Shown in pieces: positions 8,396-19,612 of a stretch of 44,242 nucleotides of DNA (positions within the stretch are counted from its first letter, which is position 1; every line of letters begins with the position of its first letter). Under the pieces are notes generated by a model. The model searched no databases and was not told the origin of the DNA. It saw only the letters and a program-made list of their open reading frames with translations. This DNA is from Bryobacterales bacterium (GTDB lineage Bacteria > Acidobacteriota > Terriglobia > Bryobacterales > Bryobacteraceae): the NCBI GenBank assembly GCA_026129915.1, contig JAHCHD010000025.1, forward strand, positions 1 through 44,242, in the 5' to 3' direction. The translations under genes were made by a program, and so were the position numbers.

Positions 8396-9325
8396 ATGGC
8401 GAGCGCAGGTCCGGTGATGACGGAGGGGGAGTGGCACGCAAACGGAGCCCTGATTCGCAGCCACCTGGGCGACGTGCCTCTCGTGGGGCGGGGAAAGGTG
8501 CGCGACATTTACGATTTGGGCCAGCAACTGCTGCTGGTGACCTCAGATCGTCTCTCCGCTTTTGATTGCATTTTGCCTACACCCATCCCAGGCAAAGGCA
8601 ATGTGCTGAACTCGATTTCGGTGTTCTGGTTTGACCGCTTTTCCGCCACGATGCCGCACCACCTGATTAGCGCCAATGTGAACGACTATCCTCCCGAGTT
8701 GCAGGTATATCGCAGGCAACTCGAAGGACGCAGCATGCTGGTGAAAAAGGCAGCGATGTTTTCCGTTGAGTGTGTCGCGCGAGGGTATCTCTCAGGGTCC
8801 GGCTGGAAGGAGTATCAACAAACCAAGGCGATTTGCGCAATCCCTCTTCCGGAAGGGTTGAGGCAGTCAGACCGGCTACCCGAACCGATATTTACTCCCG
8901 CCACTAAGGCGCAAAGCGGGCACGACATCAACATCAGCTTTGAGGAGGCCACGCGCTACGTGCCTGCGGGCTACCTGGTGGAACTACGCAACACCACGCT
9001 ACGCCTTTACAAGGATGCCGCGGCCTACGCGTTGGAGCGTGGCATCATTATCGCCGATACCAAGTTTGAATTTGGCCTCCTGAACGGGCGCATCGTACTG
9101 GCGGACGAAGTGCTGACGCCCGATTCCTCGCGCTTTTGGCCGAAAGAGGAGTACGCGCCGGGCGGTGTGCAGCCATCCTTCGACAAGCAATATGTCCGCG
9201 ATTACCTGGAGACACTCGACTGGGATAAGACCGACCCTGCGCCCGACCTGCCCGACGAAGTGGTGCGCAAGACGAGTGAGAAGTACACGGAGGCCTACCG
9301 GCTGTTGACGGGGCGAAGCCTATGA
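8396..9325 (+). CDS. purC: SAICAR synthase
   Basis: Phosphoribosylaminoimidazole-succinocarboxamide synthase joins CAIR and aspartate with ATP in purine synthesis. Diagnostic segments are GRGKVRDIYDLG near the N-terminus, TSDRLSAFDCILPTPIPGKG, VECVARGYLSGSGWKEY, SFEEATRYV, and IIADTKFEFGL followed by LADEVLTPDSSRFWP. At 309 residues it is the long form, as in yeast and many environmental bacteria. ATG 8396 is chosen because AGGAAGGAG at 8377-8385 lies 10 bases upstream; an upstream in-frame TTG at 8387 is too close to that site. Its stop overlaps cvpA by ATGA. Confidence 0.97.
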   Translation: MASAGPVMTEGEWHANGALIRSHLGDVPLVGRGKVRDIYDLGQQLLLVTSDRLSAFDCILPTPIPGKGNVLNSISVFWFDRFSATMPHHLISANVNDYPPELQVYRRQLEGRSMLVKKAAMFSVECVARGYLSGSGWKEYQQTKAICAIPLPEGLRQSDRLPEPIFTPATKAQSGHDINISFEEATRYVPAGYLVELRNTTLRLYKDAAAYALERGIIIADTKFEFGLLNGRIVLADEVLTPDSSRFWPKEEYAPGGVQPSFDKQYVRDYLETLDWDKTDPAPDLPDEVVRKTSEKYTEAYRLLTGRSL

Positions 9326-10029
9326 ACGAGATTGCCAGCCGCCTGAACTGGCTTGACTTCCTGCTGCTGTTCATTCTCGCAACCAGCCTGATCGCAAGCT
9401 TGGCCCGCGGATTCACGCGCGAGATTGCCGGGCTGGTGGCGCTATTGCTGGGCATCCTGCTGGGAATGTGGTTTCATGGCGCGGTGGGCTCGGTTTTCCT
9501 CCCCTACGTGAGTGCGCCGCAGATTGCGGATTTCCTTGGTTTTGGTGTGATCTTTTTCGCCATCACCGCGGTGGGGGCCGTTGCAGGCTTCCTGATCGCG
9601 AAGGTGCTGCGCGTTGCTGGTTTGAGCCTGTTTGACCGGCTTCTGGGCGGTGCATTTGGTTTGCTGAAGGGCGCGCTATTCGGCGCAATCATCATCTTCG
9701 CGATGTTGGCGTTTGCGCCAAAGGGTCCGCCGGAATCGGTGAGCAGGTCAGTGGTGGCGCCTTACATCACCTGGACCACCGATTTGCTGGCGGCGATCGC
9801 ACCCCGCGAACTGCGAGATGCCGTGGAGCGCAACATGACTGCGATGCGAGGCATGTGGGAAAAGGCGCCGGCGGTCATCCGTCAGTTGCCTGGCACGGAG
9901 ACTCCCGCTGCACCACCGCCAACAGCCAGCCCCAAACCGGCGCCGGCGCAGAGTCCGGCAGGCAAGCCTTCCCCAAACAAGGCACGGCTTCACTCCCGTG
10001 GCATCCGACAGATAGAGGGATCGTGCTGA
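9322..10029 (+). CDS. cvpA: CvpA-family membrane protein
   Basis: The 235-residue inner-membrane protein has four predicted helices (about residues 10-30, 32-52, 68-92 and 105-130), with the family start LNWLDFLLLFILATSLIASL and a glycine-rich second half. A proline-rich tail (about residues 190-225, many PAP/AAPP) extends beyond the membrane core. CvpA was named for colicin V production and lies near purine genes in enterobacteria; the link to purC is seen here again. Newer work ties the family to envelope homeostasis. It overlaps purC by four bases, so the two are translationally coupled. Confidence 0.88.
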   Translation: MNEIASRLNWLDFLLLFILATSLIASLARGFTREIAGLVALLLGILLGMWFHGAVGSVFLPYVSAPQIADFLGFGVIFFAITAVGAVAGFLIAKVLRVAGLSLFDRLLGGAFGLLKGALFGAIIIFAMLAFAPKGPPESVSRSVVAPYITWTTDLLAAIAPRELRDAVERNMTAMRGMWEKAPAVIRQLPGTETPAAPPPTASPKPAPAQSPAGKPSPNKARLHSRGIRQIEGSC

Positions 10030-10031
10030 CG

Positions 10032-10769
10032 ATGCAGTGGAAGCTGGTTGTGTTTGACCTGGACGGAACGCTGATTGATTCTGCGCTTGACCTGGTGCTG
10101 GCGGTAAACGCGACACGCGCGCACTACGGGCTGGCGGAATTGCCGCCAGAAACTATCGCCTCCTACGTGGGTAACGGAGCACCTACCCTCATCAGGCGGT
10201 CGATGGGCGAAGGGTACAGCGACGAAGAACTCGCCGCGGCGCTGGAAGTGTTTGTCCATTGCTACCGCGCCCACGCGCTGGACAACACCGTGCTTTATCC
10301 TGGAGTACGCGGCACCCTGCGGGTGCTTCGCGAGGCCGGCGTGCTCTGCGCGGTGCTTACGAATAAACCTGTGCGCATCAGCAAGGAAATCCTTGATGGT
10401 CTCGGGCTTCGGGAACAGTTCTTTGAGGTCTACGGCGGCAATTCCTTTGCCTACAAGAAGCCCGACCCGGATGGACTGTTGCGCCTGATGGAGCAGGCCG
10501 GATGTACGCCAAGCCAAACCTTGATGGTGGGCGATTCGCGGGTCGACATTGAAACTGCGCGCAATGCCGGGTGCGCCTCCTGTGGGGTGACCTTCGGCTT
10601 GCAACCAGAGACGCTTAGCGCCCCTGACCCGGACTTCGTGATTGACGCAATGGCCGAGTTAGCACCGATTGTGCTCCGGCGGGAAGTGACCGGGGACGCC
10701 GGTGAACTGTCAGATGGAGCGAGTCCACTTTTCTGCGAGGATCCTGAGGAATCGGCTACCCTAAGGTAG
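10032..10769 (+). CDS. gph: Phosphoglycolate phosphatase-like HAD hydrolase
   Basis: This 245-residue HAD enzyme carries motif I VVFDLDGTLIDS, motif II LTNKPV (about residue 115), the motif III lysine in AYKKPDPDGLL, and motif IV MVGDSRVDIETARNAG. The cap sequence and these motifs match Gph, which removes 2-phosphoglycolate. ATG 10032 is preferred; GTG 10023 upstream in frame would overlap cvpA by seven bases and is possible. It lies 2 bases after the cvpA stop, in the purC-cvpA-gph transcription unit. Confidence 0.9.
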   Translation: MQWKLVVFDLDGTLIDSALDLVLAVNATRAHYGLAELPPETIASYVGNGAPTLIRRSMGEGYSDEELAAALEVFVHCYRAHALDNTVLYPGVRGTLRVLREAGVLCAVLTNKPVRISKEILDGLGLREQFFEVYGGNSFAYKKPDPDGLLRLMEQAGCTPSQTLMVGDSRVDIETARNAGCASCGVTFGLQPETLSAPDPDFVIDAMAELAPIVLRREVTGDAGELSDGASPLFCEDPEESATLR

Positions 10770-10805
10770 TGGCTCGTGCGTTGTCTGCAGGGCCTTTTTC
10801 CGGCT

Positions 10806-11669
10806 ATGCATTCATCTCCTGGTAAGAAAGTCACTCTGCTGCCACTGGCATTCGCCTTGGTGCTGGTGCTTCTGCCAATGGAACTGCCTGGGCAGAGCCG
10901 GGCAAAGCCCCGCGTGCAGGCACGGTCGATACCGCTTGCGAAGGCCGCTCCGTTTGCACTGGTTGAACCTGCCGTCGTTTCCGGGGAGTCGGCGCAGTGC
11001 CGCTATCCGGCCGCCGCGGAGTATGCGGTTCCTGCCCTCGTGCTTCATGGGGGTCTTCCAGGTCCAGTAATCGCTTACGTATTCCATGGGTTTGCGAGCG
11101 AAGATGCGTTCTATGCCGAGATGCAGTCCACCTTCGGCGCCCTAAAGCCGGCACAGATGCAGGGCACCGTGCTGGCGCTGTCGCTGCCTTCGCGTGCAGC
11201 TTGCCATCCGAAGTGCCCACCCGCCGAGGATCGGTTGTTTGGGAAACTCGCCCCCGCCATTCTTGACGATGCGCGGTTTGTGGTGCAGATCCATCAGCAT
11301 CGCGGCGACGATTCCACACTGCCGCATGCGTTCGTGTACAAGGCGCCTGAGAATGCCCGCCTGGCGAACTACGTAGAGTCAATGGCGCGTGCGGCGCTGA
11401 TTCCGCAGGTGGTGGAACTGGCGGCCCTTGATGCGCCGGTGGAAGCGATGGAGCACCTGGCTCCGCGGTCTATCGAACTTGAGCATCCCGCCATCAATAT
11501 CGAGACTGTCAGCCTGGAAGACAACAATTCTGCTGCCGCGGCACAGTTGCGGAAAGGCTTGGTGAATCTGCTGCACCACTTGAAGATGGCGCCTGGCGCG
11601 GTGAGCTGGCAGAACTCGGTAAAGCGCGTCGAATTCTCCTCCGTACAGGATCTTATCCTGCCGCAATAG
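10806..11669 (+). CDS. Secreted aspartoacylase/AstE-like protein, degenerate metal site
   Basis: From ATG 10806 a signal peptide is clear (KKVTLLPLAFALVLVLLPME, about residues 7-26). The mature part loosely follows the succinylglutamate desuccinylase/aspartoacylase fold: GLPGPVIAYVFHGFASED where the family has a HGxE zinc motif, a PPAEDRLFG segment in place of PxxxDLNRxFPG, and FVVQIHQHRG in place of the DLHxG histidine motif. Histidines and a glutamate persist but the spacing is altered, so zinc catalysis is uncertain. The family assignment is tentative. A GTG at 10776 in frame is an alternative start but would put ten polar residues before the signal. The 3' end overlaps the convergent gene by 17 bp. 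Confidence 0.55.
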   Translation: MHSSPGKKVTLLPLAFALVLVLLPMELPGQSRAKPRVQARSIPLAKAAPFALVEPAVVSGESAQCRYPAAAEYAVPALVLHGGLPGPVIAYVFHGFASEDAFYAEMQSTFGALKPAQMQGTVLALSLPSRAACHPKCPPAEDRLFGKLAPAILDDARFVVQIHQHRGDDSTLPHAFVYKAPENARLANYVESMARAALIPQVVELAALDAPVEAMEHLAPRSIELEHPAINIETVSLEDNNSAAAAQLRKGLVNLLHHLKMAPGAVSWQNSVKRVEFSSVQDLILPQ

Positions 11670-12342
11670 CCCTTGCGCGTCGGAACGGCAAGCCCAACAG
11701 GCCGAATAGCGCCATGGCCACAAACTCACTGGTAACGATGTACCAGGGCCACGGCCCAAAGTAGTCGAGCGGTGAAGGCTGCGAAGCTTTCTCCATCAGG
11801 TACATATAGTTCGTCCCCAGCAGCAGATTCACCGCAAGCACCAGTAGCATGAACGCGTTCAGCGCCAGGAAGGAACGCATCGCTGCGCTGGGCCTCGGAC
11901 GCATCTGGCCGCTCCAAACCAAGTAGAGCAGAATCACCACCACTAGCCCATGGAGAACGAAGAACGAGATGGTGAACGGGTCAGGAAAGGGCTCCAGTAT
12001 GTCGGGCATCAGCATTGCCAACGGTACGGCGGTGAGTCCCCAATAGAAGACCACATCGAATAGCCACTGGTTCAGTGTCAAAGTCACCAGAACGGTGAGC
12101 ACGATGGAAGCGTCAGAAAGCTGTAATGGCAGAATCCACTTCCAACCCACGTTGTAGTGCCACACCAGCGCCAGCACCCAACTGACGGTTGCAATGGTGA
12201 GCATAGCGGCCAGCGTGAACTGGATGGGCCGTTCCAATCTCGGATTCTGCCGCGCCGTCCTGGCCAGCAAGTATCCGGCCATGGGAATGATGGCCAGAGC
12301 TGTGAGGTGAGCCGCGCCGAAGCGGGGGAATGTGCCATCCAT
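11653..12342 (-). CDS. YwaF/TIGR02206-like integral membrane protein
   Basis: The 229-residue protein has about six hydrophobic helices and starts with FPRFGAAHLTALAIIPMAGY. The features WHYNVGWKWILPLQLSDASI, LFDVVFYWGLTAVPLAML and LLLGTNYMYLMEKASQPSPL match the YwaF/TIGR02206 family of uncharacterised membrane proteins, in which H and LQLCD/LQLSD motifs are conserved. It is the last gene of the minus-strand run nhaP2-valS-nadC. It overlaps the 3' end of the convergent secreted protein gene by 17 bp. The function is unknown. Confidence 0.8.
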   Translation of the reverse strand: MDGTFPRFGAAHLTALAIIPMAGYLLARTARQNPRLERPIQFTLAAMLTIATVSWVLALVWHYNVGWKWILPLQLSDASIVLTVLVTLTLNQWLFDVVFYWGLTAVPLAMLMPDILEPFPDPFTISFFVLHGLVVVILLYLVWSGQMRPRPSAAMRSFLALNAFMLLVLAVNLLLGTNYMYLMEKASQPSPLDYFGPWPWYIVTSEFVAMALFGLLGLPFRRARAIAAG

Positions 12343-12424
12343 GGGGATACTGTATCGCGGCGCCAGCGAGGGAACTCCGTCCCAAGAAGCATCCGCCTCT
12401 CACCGGCTGGATGATGCGGCTGTA

Positions 12425-13294
12425 CTAACCCGGCGTCACCAGGAAGTGCAGATCAGCGGCGGTAACGGAGTGGGTAAGGGCTCCGGAGCTAACGAAGTCA
12501 GCCCCGGTTTTGGCGTACTCGGCAACCGATTCCAGCGTGATGTTCCCAGAAAGTTCGGTGGAGGCTCGCCCGTTGATGTGGCGAACCCAGTCACGCGCCT
12601 CTTCGGGAGTCAGGTTATCAAGCAGCAGTTTGGTTGCGCCTGCCGCCAGTGCCTCATCCAGCTCCGTCAGCGTACGGACCTCGATCTCAAAATCGAGCCC
12701 CGTCGCCTGGGCCGCACGAATCGCCGCGGTTATGCCGCCCGCAGCCGTGATGTGGTTGTTCTTGATGAGGATGGCATCAAAGAGGCCCTGGCGATGGTTG
12801 ACGCCGCCTCCGGCGCGCACAGCCATCTTTTCGAGCTTCCGCCAGCCGGGTGTGGTCTTTCGGGTATCGAGGATTCTGCAGTGTGTGCCCGACGTCTTCG
12901 CGACATAGGCGCTCGTCAGCGTGGCAATGCCGCTGAGGCGCTGCAGAAAGTTCAGCGAAACCCGTTCACATTCGAGCAAAGTTCGAGCGTCGCCCTCCAC
13001 GCGGGCAACCACAACACCTGCATCCAACTGCGCGCCAGAAGCGTGCTGCAAGTTGAGAGCGCTCACAGCGCCACCGTGCAGACGGAAGATCAGCGGCAGC
13101 ATTTCGATGCCCGCCAGGGTAAGGGGCTGCTTAGTGCGAAATGCGCCCTTCGCCTGACGCCCTGGCTCAACGGTCGCTTGCGTTGTAACATCACCGCTGC
13201 CGATGTCTTCGGTCAAGGCCATGCGGACGAGTTGTTCGATCTCTGGCGCGGAGGTGTCAAATACGGGTTCGCGCGTGATGCTGGCGTTTGTCAT
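12425..13294 (-). CDS. nadC: Nicotinate-nucleotide pyrophosphorylase (quinolinate PRTase)
   Basis: The 289-residue enzyme converts quinolinate and PRPP to nicotinate mononucleotide in de novo NAD synthesis. It shows MALTEDIGSGDVTT, FLQRLSGIATLT, the ILDTRKTTPGWRKLEK substrate loop, GGGVNHRQGLFDAILIKNNH, EVRTLTELDEAL, LLLDNL, and ELSGNITLESVAEYAKTGAD near the C-terminus. The length is normal and the frame intact. It begins 24 bases downstream of the valS stop on the same strand and is probably co-transcribed with it. No nadA or nadB is in the window. Confidence 0.97.
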   Translation of the reverse strand: MTNASITREPVFDTSAPEIEQLVRMALTEDIGSGDVTTQATVEPGRQAKGAFRTKQPLTLAGIEMLPLIFRLHGGAVSALNLQHASGAQLDAGVVVARVEGDARTLLECERVSLNFLQRLSGIATLTSAYVAKTSGTHCRILDTRKTTPGWRKLEKMAVRAGGGVNHRQGLFDAILIKNNHITAAGGITAAIRAAQATGLDFEIEVRTLTELDEALAAGATKLLLDNLTPEEARDWVRHINGRASTELSGNITLESVAEYAKTGADFVSSGALTHSVTAADLHFLVTPG

Positions 13295-13318
13295 TTACTG
13301 GTCCTGACGGCGAAACTG

Positions 13319-15980
<2,662 letters not shown>

Positions 15981-16050
15981 GAGGATTAATGCGAGACTTT
16001 CAGGATACCATGCGGGCTGGCCCGGACCGCCGTTTGAGACGATGAAACGA

Positions 16051-17559
16051 CTAGGATTCGGGCACTTCAAGCAGCGAGGCGGAATCTCCGGCCCCGGGCA
16101 GTCCCACGACTGCGCGCACCGCGGGAAGTTCCCCCAAAGGAGTAAGCACAAGCAGGCTATCGCCCTGCTCCACCACGGTGGCGCCACGGGGAGCAAGGAA
16201 GTCCTCGCCCCGGCTGATGAGCACCACCAGCGCGCTAGGGGGCCAGGGAAGATCCATGATGCGCTTGCCGACGACCGGCGAGTTGGCCGGGATGTCCAGT
16301 TCCACCATGTCACTGGCGGATTTCATGACGGGCACGTACTCCAGCGGGTAACGCCTTCGAGGGGGAAGAGGGGTATCGAGTCGCAACAGACGGGCGACCG
16401 GCGCAATCGTGGTGCCCTGCAGCAGGACCGACAGAATCACCGCAAAGAAGACCACGTTGAAGACCGCATCGGCAATGGGTAATCCTGCGCCGTAGGGAAA
16501 CGTGGCCAGCACGATAGGTACGGCTCCGCGCAGTCCCACCCAGGAAACTAACAGTTTCTGTTTCAGCCGGAGCCGGGCGAACAGAAGGCTGGCGAAAACG
16601 GCAATCGGGCGTCCCACCAGCATCAGAAACAGCGCCACCAGAATGGCGCCGCCGGCCACGGGCAACAGGCGGGAGGGGAAAACCAGCAAGCCGAGAGTAA
16701 GGAACATTGCCATCTGCATCAGCCAGGCAATCGCGTCATGAAAACGGATGAGGCTGCGTTTGTGGATGAAGTCCTCCCCATTCATCACAATGCCTGCCAG
16801 ATATACGGCCAGGAATCCATTGCCACCCACGGCCGACGTCAGGCCATAAACCAGCAACACGGAAGACACGGTGATGATGGGATACAAGCCGTCGCTTTCC
16901 AGGTGAGCACGGTTCAAGATCCACACCACTGCCTTCCCCAGCAGCACGCCGGCCACGGCTCCCACGATCATTTGCAGGACGAACATCCATAGCAAACTCA
17001 CCACGGGCAGTTCAGGATTGGTGATCAAGCCCAGGGCGCCTAGCGTAAGAAAAACCGCCATGGGATCGTTGCTGCCCGATTCCAGTTCCAGCAGGGGACG
17101 GGTGTGCCCCTTCAAGCCAATACTCTGCGAGCGGAGCACCGAGAAAACCGCAGCTGCGTCAGTGGACGACACAATGGCCCCAAGCAGAAAACCCTCGAGT
17201 GGGGAGAATCCGAGGACGAAGTGCGAGAATAGCCCCACCAGCATCGCCGTGAGCAGCACTCCCAGCGTGGATAGGCTGATGCCTTGCCAGATGACGCCGC
17301 CGAGAGTGGTCCGGCTGGTCTCAAGGCCCCCGGAAAAGAGAATATAGGCAAGAGCGAGCACGCCGATGAACTGTGCCCGCAACGGATCGTCGAAAGGAAT
17401 GCCTCCAGGACCTTCTGACCCCGCGAGCATTCCCAGCACCAAGAACAGCAACAACGCGGGAACGCCGAGACGCGAGGAAATCTTGCTCGCCAGAATGCCC
17501 AGCAAAAGCAGGGCACCGACAATGATCAGGACACTATCTGTGGAAGGAAGTTGCACCAT
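16051..17559 (-). CDS. nhaP2: K+/H+ antiporter NhaP2-like, with C-terminal TrkA-C domain
   Basis: The 502-residue CPA1-type cation/proton antiporter has about 12 helices over residues 5-395. Features include LGVPALLLFLVLGMLAGSEG, AYILFSGGLETS, the conserved GAIVSSTDAAAVFSVL and LELESGSNDPMAVFLT segments that carry the transport aspartates, and WVGLRGAVPIVLA. Residues about 405-490 form an RCK_C/TrkA-C domain (IPANSPVVGKRIMDLPWPPS), which senses nucleotides or ions in this subgroup. It probably exports K+ or Na+ in exchange for protons. It is 70 bp upstream of valS on the same strand and divergent from the universal stress gene. Confidence 0.93.
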   Translation of the reverse strand: MVQLPSTDSVLIIVGALLLLGILASKISSRLGVPALLLFLVLGMLAGSEGPGGIPFDDPLRAQFIGVLALAYILFSGGLETSRTTLGGVIWQGISLSTLGVLLTAMLVGLFSHFVLGFSPLEGFLLGAIVSSTDAAAVFSVLRSQSIGLKGHTRPLLELESGSNDPMAVFLTLGALGLITNPELPVVSLLWMFVLQMIVGAVAGVLLGKAVVWILNRAHLESDGLYPIITVSSVLLVYGLTSAVGGNGFLAVYLAGIVMNGEDFIHKRSLIRFHDAIAWLMQMAMFLTLGLLVFPSRLLPVAGGAILVALFLMLVGRPIAVFASLLFARLRLKQKLLVSWVGLRGAVPIVLATFPYGAGLPIADAVFNVVFFAVILSVLLQGTTIAPVARLLRLDTPLPPRRRYPLEYVPVMKSASDMVELDIPANSPVVGKRIMDLPWPPSALVVLISRGEDFLAPRGATVVEQGDSLLVLTPLGELPAVRAVVGLPGAGDSASLLEVPES

Positions 17560-17750
17560 TCCTTTTCAGGGTATCTACACCTGATAGGCTGTTGGGAATA
17601 CACAGCGGGAGAAAATCCGGATAACGCTGAGCCGTGACTGATTCGGGAAACGAAACGTCTTCGCAGCAAGTCTTCCGGGATAGCTGAGTAGTGCAAACTC
17701 ATACGGTGCGCAACGGCTGAAGAAAGACTGGAATTGAGGTTCCAATAACC

Positions 17751-18575
17751 ATGGTGAAACGCATACTGGCGGGGGTGGGCGGTGACGTGAAGTCGGGTGG
17801 TCCGCTCGCTTGGAGTGCTTCGATTGCGAAGGAGCGTGAGGCATCAGTAACTACCGTTCCCGTCGTGGACATGTCCGCGTGGAAGCAGTCCCTTCCTACG
17901 CTAATTTCCGCCGGGCGTGCAGCGAAGTTGCTCGATACCGAACCCTGGACGCAGCCAGACGATGCACAAGAAGCGCTACGGAAGTATTGCTGCCAGGCGC
18001 TATCCGCCCAAGGGATTCGTTGCAACATTCTGCCATTGAGCGAAGACCCACTAGGGTCTCTCGCCTCTGTGTCGCGCTACCACGACCTGCTCTTGTTTGG
18101 ACTGGGCCAGTGCTACCACCAGCGGATGGTGCCAGACTTCATGAAAGCGGTTTCGCGCCTGATCACTTATGGCGCCTGCCCGTTGTTGCTGGTTCCGCTT
18201 GAGGTGCGCGAGGTGAAGAAGGTGTTCCTGGCCTACAGCGGCACAGTGGCGTCGGCCCGCTCCTTCCGGCGATTCATTCAATCCAAGCTGTTCACCGATG
18301 CGGAGATTGATCTGGTCTGCCTGGGCGAATCGCTGGACGAGGCGGGTGCGATACTGAATGCCGCCAAGGAATACCTGGAAGAACACGGACGGAGCGTCCG
18401 TCTAACTGCACTGAGAGGGAAGGAATCCGTTCTCGTGGAGCATGCGTTCAAGAGCAATGCGGACCTGATCATCGCGGGCAGCAACCACCGCAACATGCTG
18501 GGGATCGAAGTCAGCAGCAGCACGTTGCGGGCCTTCCTCGCCCAGGACAAGATCCCGGTGTTTATCTCGCACTGA
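17751..18575 (+). CDS. Universal stress protein, tandem UspA-like domains
   Basis: The 274-residue protein has two Usp-like halves. The first starts VKRILAGVGGDVKSGGPLAW; the second starts near residue 153 with VKKVFLAYSGTVASARSFRR and ends with NADLIIAGSNHRNMLGIEVS then KIPVFISH. The ATP-binding G-x2-G-x9-G(S/T) motif is degenerate (GSNHRNMLG), so nucleotide binding is uncertain. The gene is divergent from nhaP2 across 191 bp and close to a second antiporter remnant, a frequent pairing of stress proteins with ion transporters. Confidence 0.78.
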   Translation: MVKRILAGVGGDVKSGGPLAWSASIAKEREASVTTVPVVDMSAWKQSLPTLISAGRAAKLLDTEPWTQPDDAQEALRKYCCQALSAQGIRCNILPLSEDPLGSLASVSRYHDLLLFGLGQCYHQRMVPDFMKAVSRLITYGACPLLLVPLEVREVKKVFLAYSGTVASARSFRRFIQSKLFTDAEIDLVCLGESLDEAGAILNAAKEYLEEHGRSVRLTALRGKESVLVEHAFKSNADLIIAGSNHRNMLGIEVSSSTLRAFLAQDKIPVFISH

Positions 18576-18585
18576 GGGCAGGGCG

Positions 18586-19190
18586 TCACCGCTGAACCAG
18601 AGTCGCCTCCGCTTCGAGCAGTTCGGCGGGAGACGCAACCGATTCGGGAGCGCCGCGTGACAGCAGATTGAATAGCGGGACTGTCATAAATGTGGTGACG
18701 AGGGCCATCAGGACCATCATCGAAAAGACCGCCGGTGACAGCACGCCCAAATCGAGGCCGATGTTGAGAACGACGAGTTCCATTAGACCGCGGGTGTTCA
18801 TGAAAACACCCAAGCCCAGGGCATCCCGCCATGAGAGACCCGCCGCCTTGGCAGCGAGTGCCGAACCCCCTAACTTCCCGGCAACGGCTACCAGGATGAT
18901 TAGTCCGCAGAAGAGCCACATTTCGGGGCCACGAACAAGCCCGATGCTTGTACGCAAGCCGGTATAGGCGAAGAACACGGGCAAGAGCAGTACGAGAGTA
19001 AGGGACTGCACCCGCTCACTAACGGCATGGACAAAATGCGGGTGTTTCGGTAGCACAGCCCCAAACAGGAATGCACCGAAGAGCAGGTGCACACCGAGGG
19101 ACTCCGTGAGAGTGGCGCAGCCCGGCAAAAGCCAGAGCTACAAACATTGCACTCCGCATGGGCACTCTGGGCTGTTTGCGCTGACCGGAA
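18586..19190 (-). pseudogene. C-terminal remnant of Kef/NapA-type (CPA2) antiporter
   Basis: Residues matching the C-terminal half of a CPA2 cation/proton antiporter run from LTESLGVHLLFGAFLFGAVL through PVFFAYTGLRTSIGL, LGGSALAAKAAGLSWRDAL and LGVFMNTRGLMELVVLNIGL to the end at 18586. Just upstream, SAMFVALAFAG (near 19150) is the preceding helix but in a different frame, so a one-base indel lies near 19125. The N-terminal half, some 200 or more residues, is missing. It is therefore a doubly damaged fragment. An ATG at 19128 could start a 180-residue peptide but is unlikely to transport. Confidence 0.75.
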
Positions 19191-19357
19191 AGGTCGCCTG
19201 CGGTCACGACGGCGGGCTTGTCCACTGTTCAGCCTCCTCTCCGGAATCTGCGCGCTGGGTTTGTCACCGATGCCCGAGCGAGCGCTGGCTTCACATCAGC
19301 TCACGGAATGAATCCAAACGGCAGTGCATTCCTACAAGGCAGGATAACGAAGGGTCC

Positions 19358-19366
19358 AGTCAGGAG
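19358..19366 (+). promoter_or_regulatory. Possible B12-box-like element upstream of cobU
   Basis: AGTCAGGAG matches the first nine bases of the cobalamin riboswitch B12 box (AGYCAGGAGACC). It is followed by a short terminator-like hairpin and lies about 250 nt upstream of cobU. The other conserved riboswitch pieces (for example GCCACTG and a GGGAA-type motif) are not clearly present upstream. This is a weak candidate. Confidence 0.25.
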
Positions 19367-19368
19367 CC

Positions 19369-19390
19369 ATCCCGAAAAGTAGGGATTTTT
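19369..19390 (+). terminator. Candidate intrinsic terminator/attenuator upstream of cobU
   Basis: ATCCC (19369-19373) pairs with GGGAT (19382-19386) across an 8-nt loop, and a run of five T ends at 19390. The stem is short. It could end antisense-region transcription or act as the expression platform of the B12-box candidate just before it. The rest of 19191-19612 shows no gene I recognise. Confidence 0.35.
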
Positions 19391-19612
19391 CCCGGTCTAA
19401 GTGCGGAGAAGATCACCAGTTCGACGAAGGCCGTGAGTGCTTGGAAGCCGCTCGTCATCTTGGATCTTGCCCTCAGTCTGCACTCTTGGGCCGCAGTGTC
19501 GGTGCGGCGTGACTGGTCGCGAACGTGCTGCGCACTGATTCCTCAACATTTTCATGAAGATACCGATATGGGCGGTAGTAGCAATCGTGGCTACGCGGGT
19601 ATTGGAGAACCA

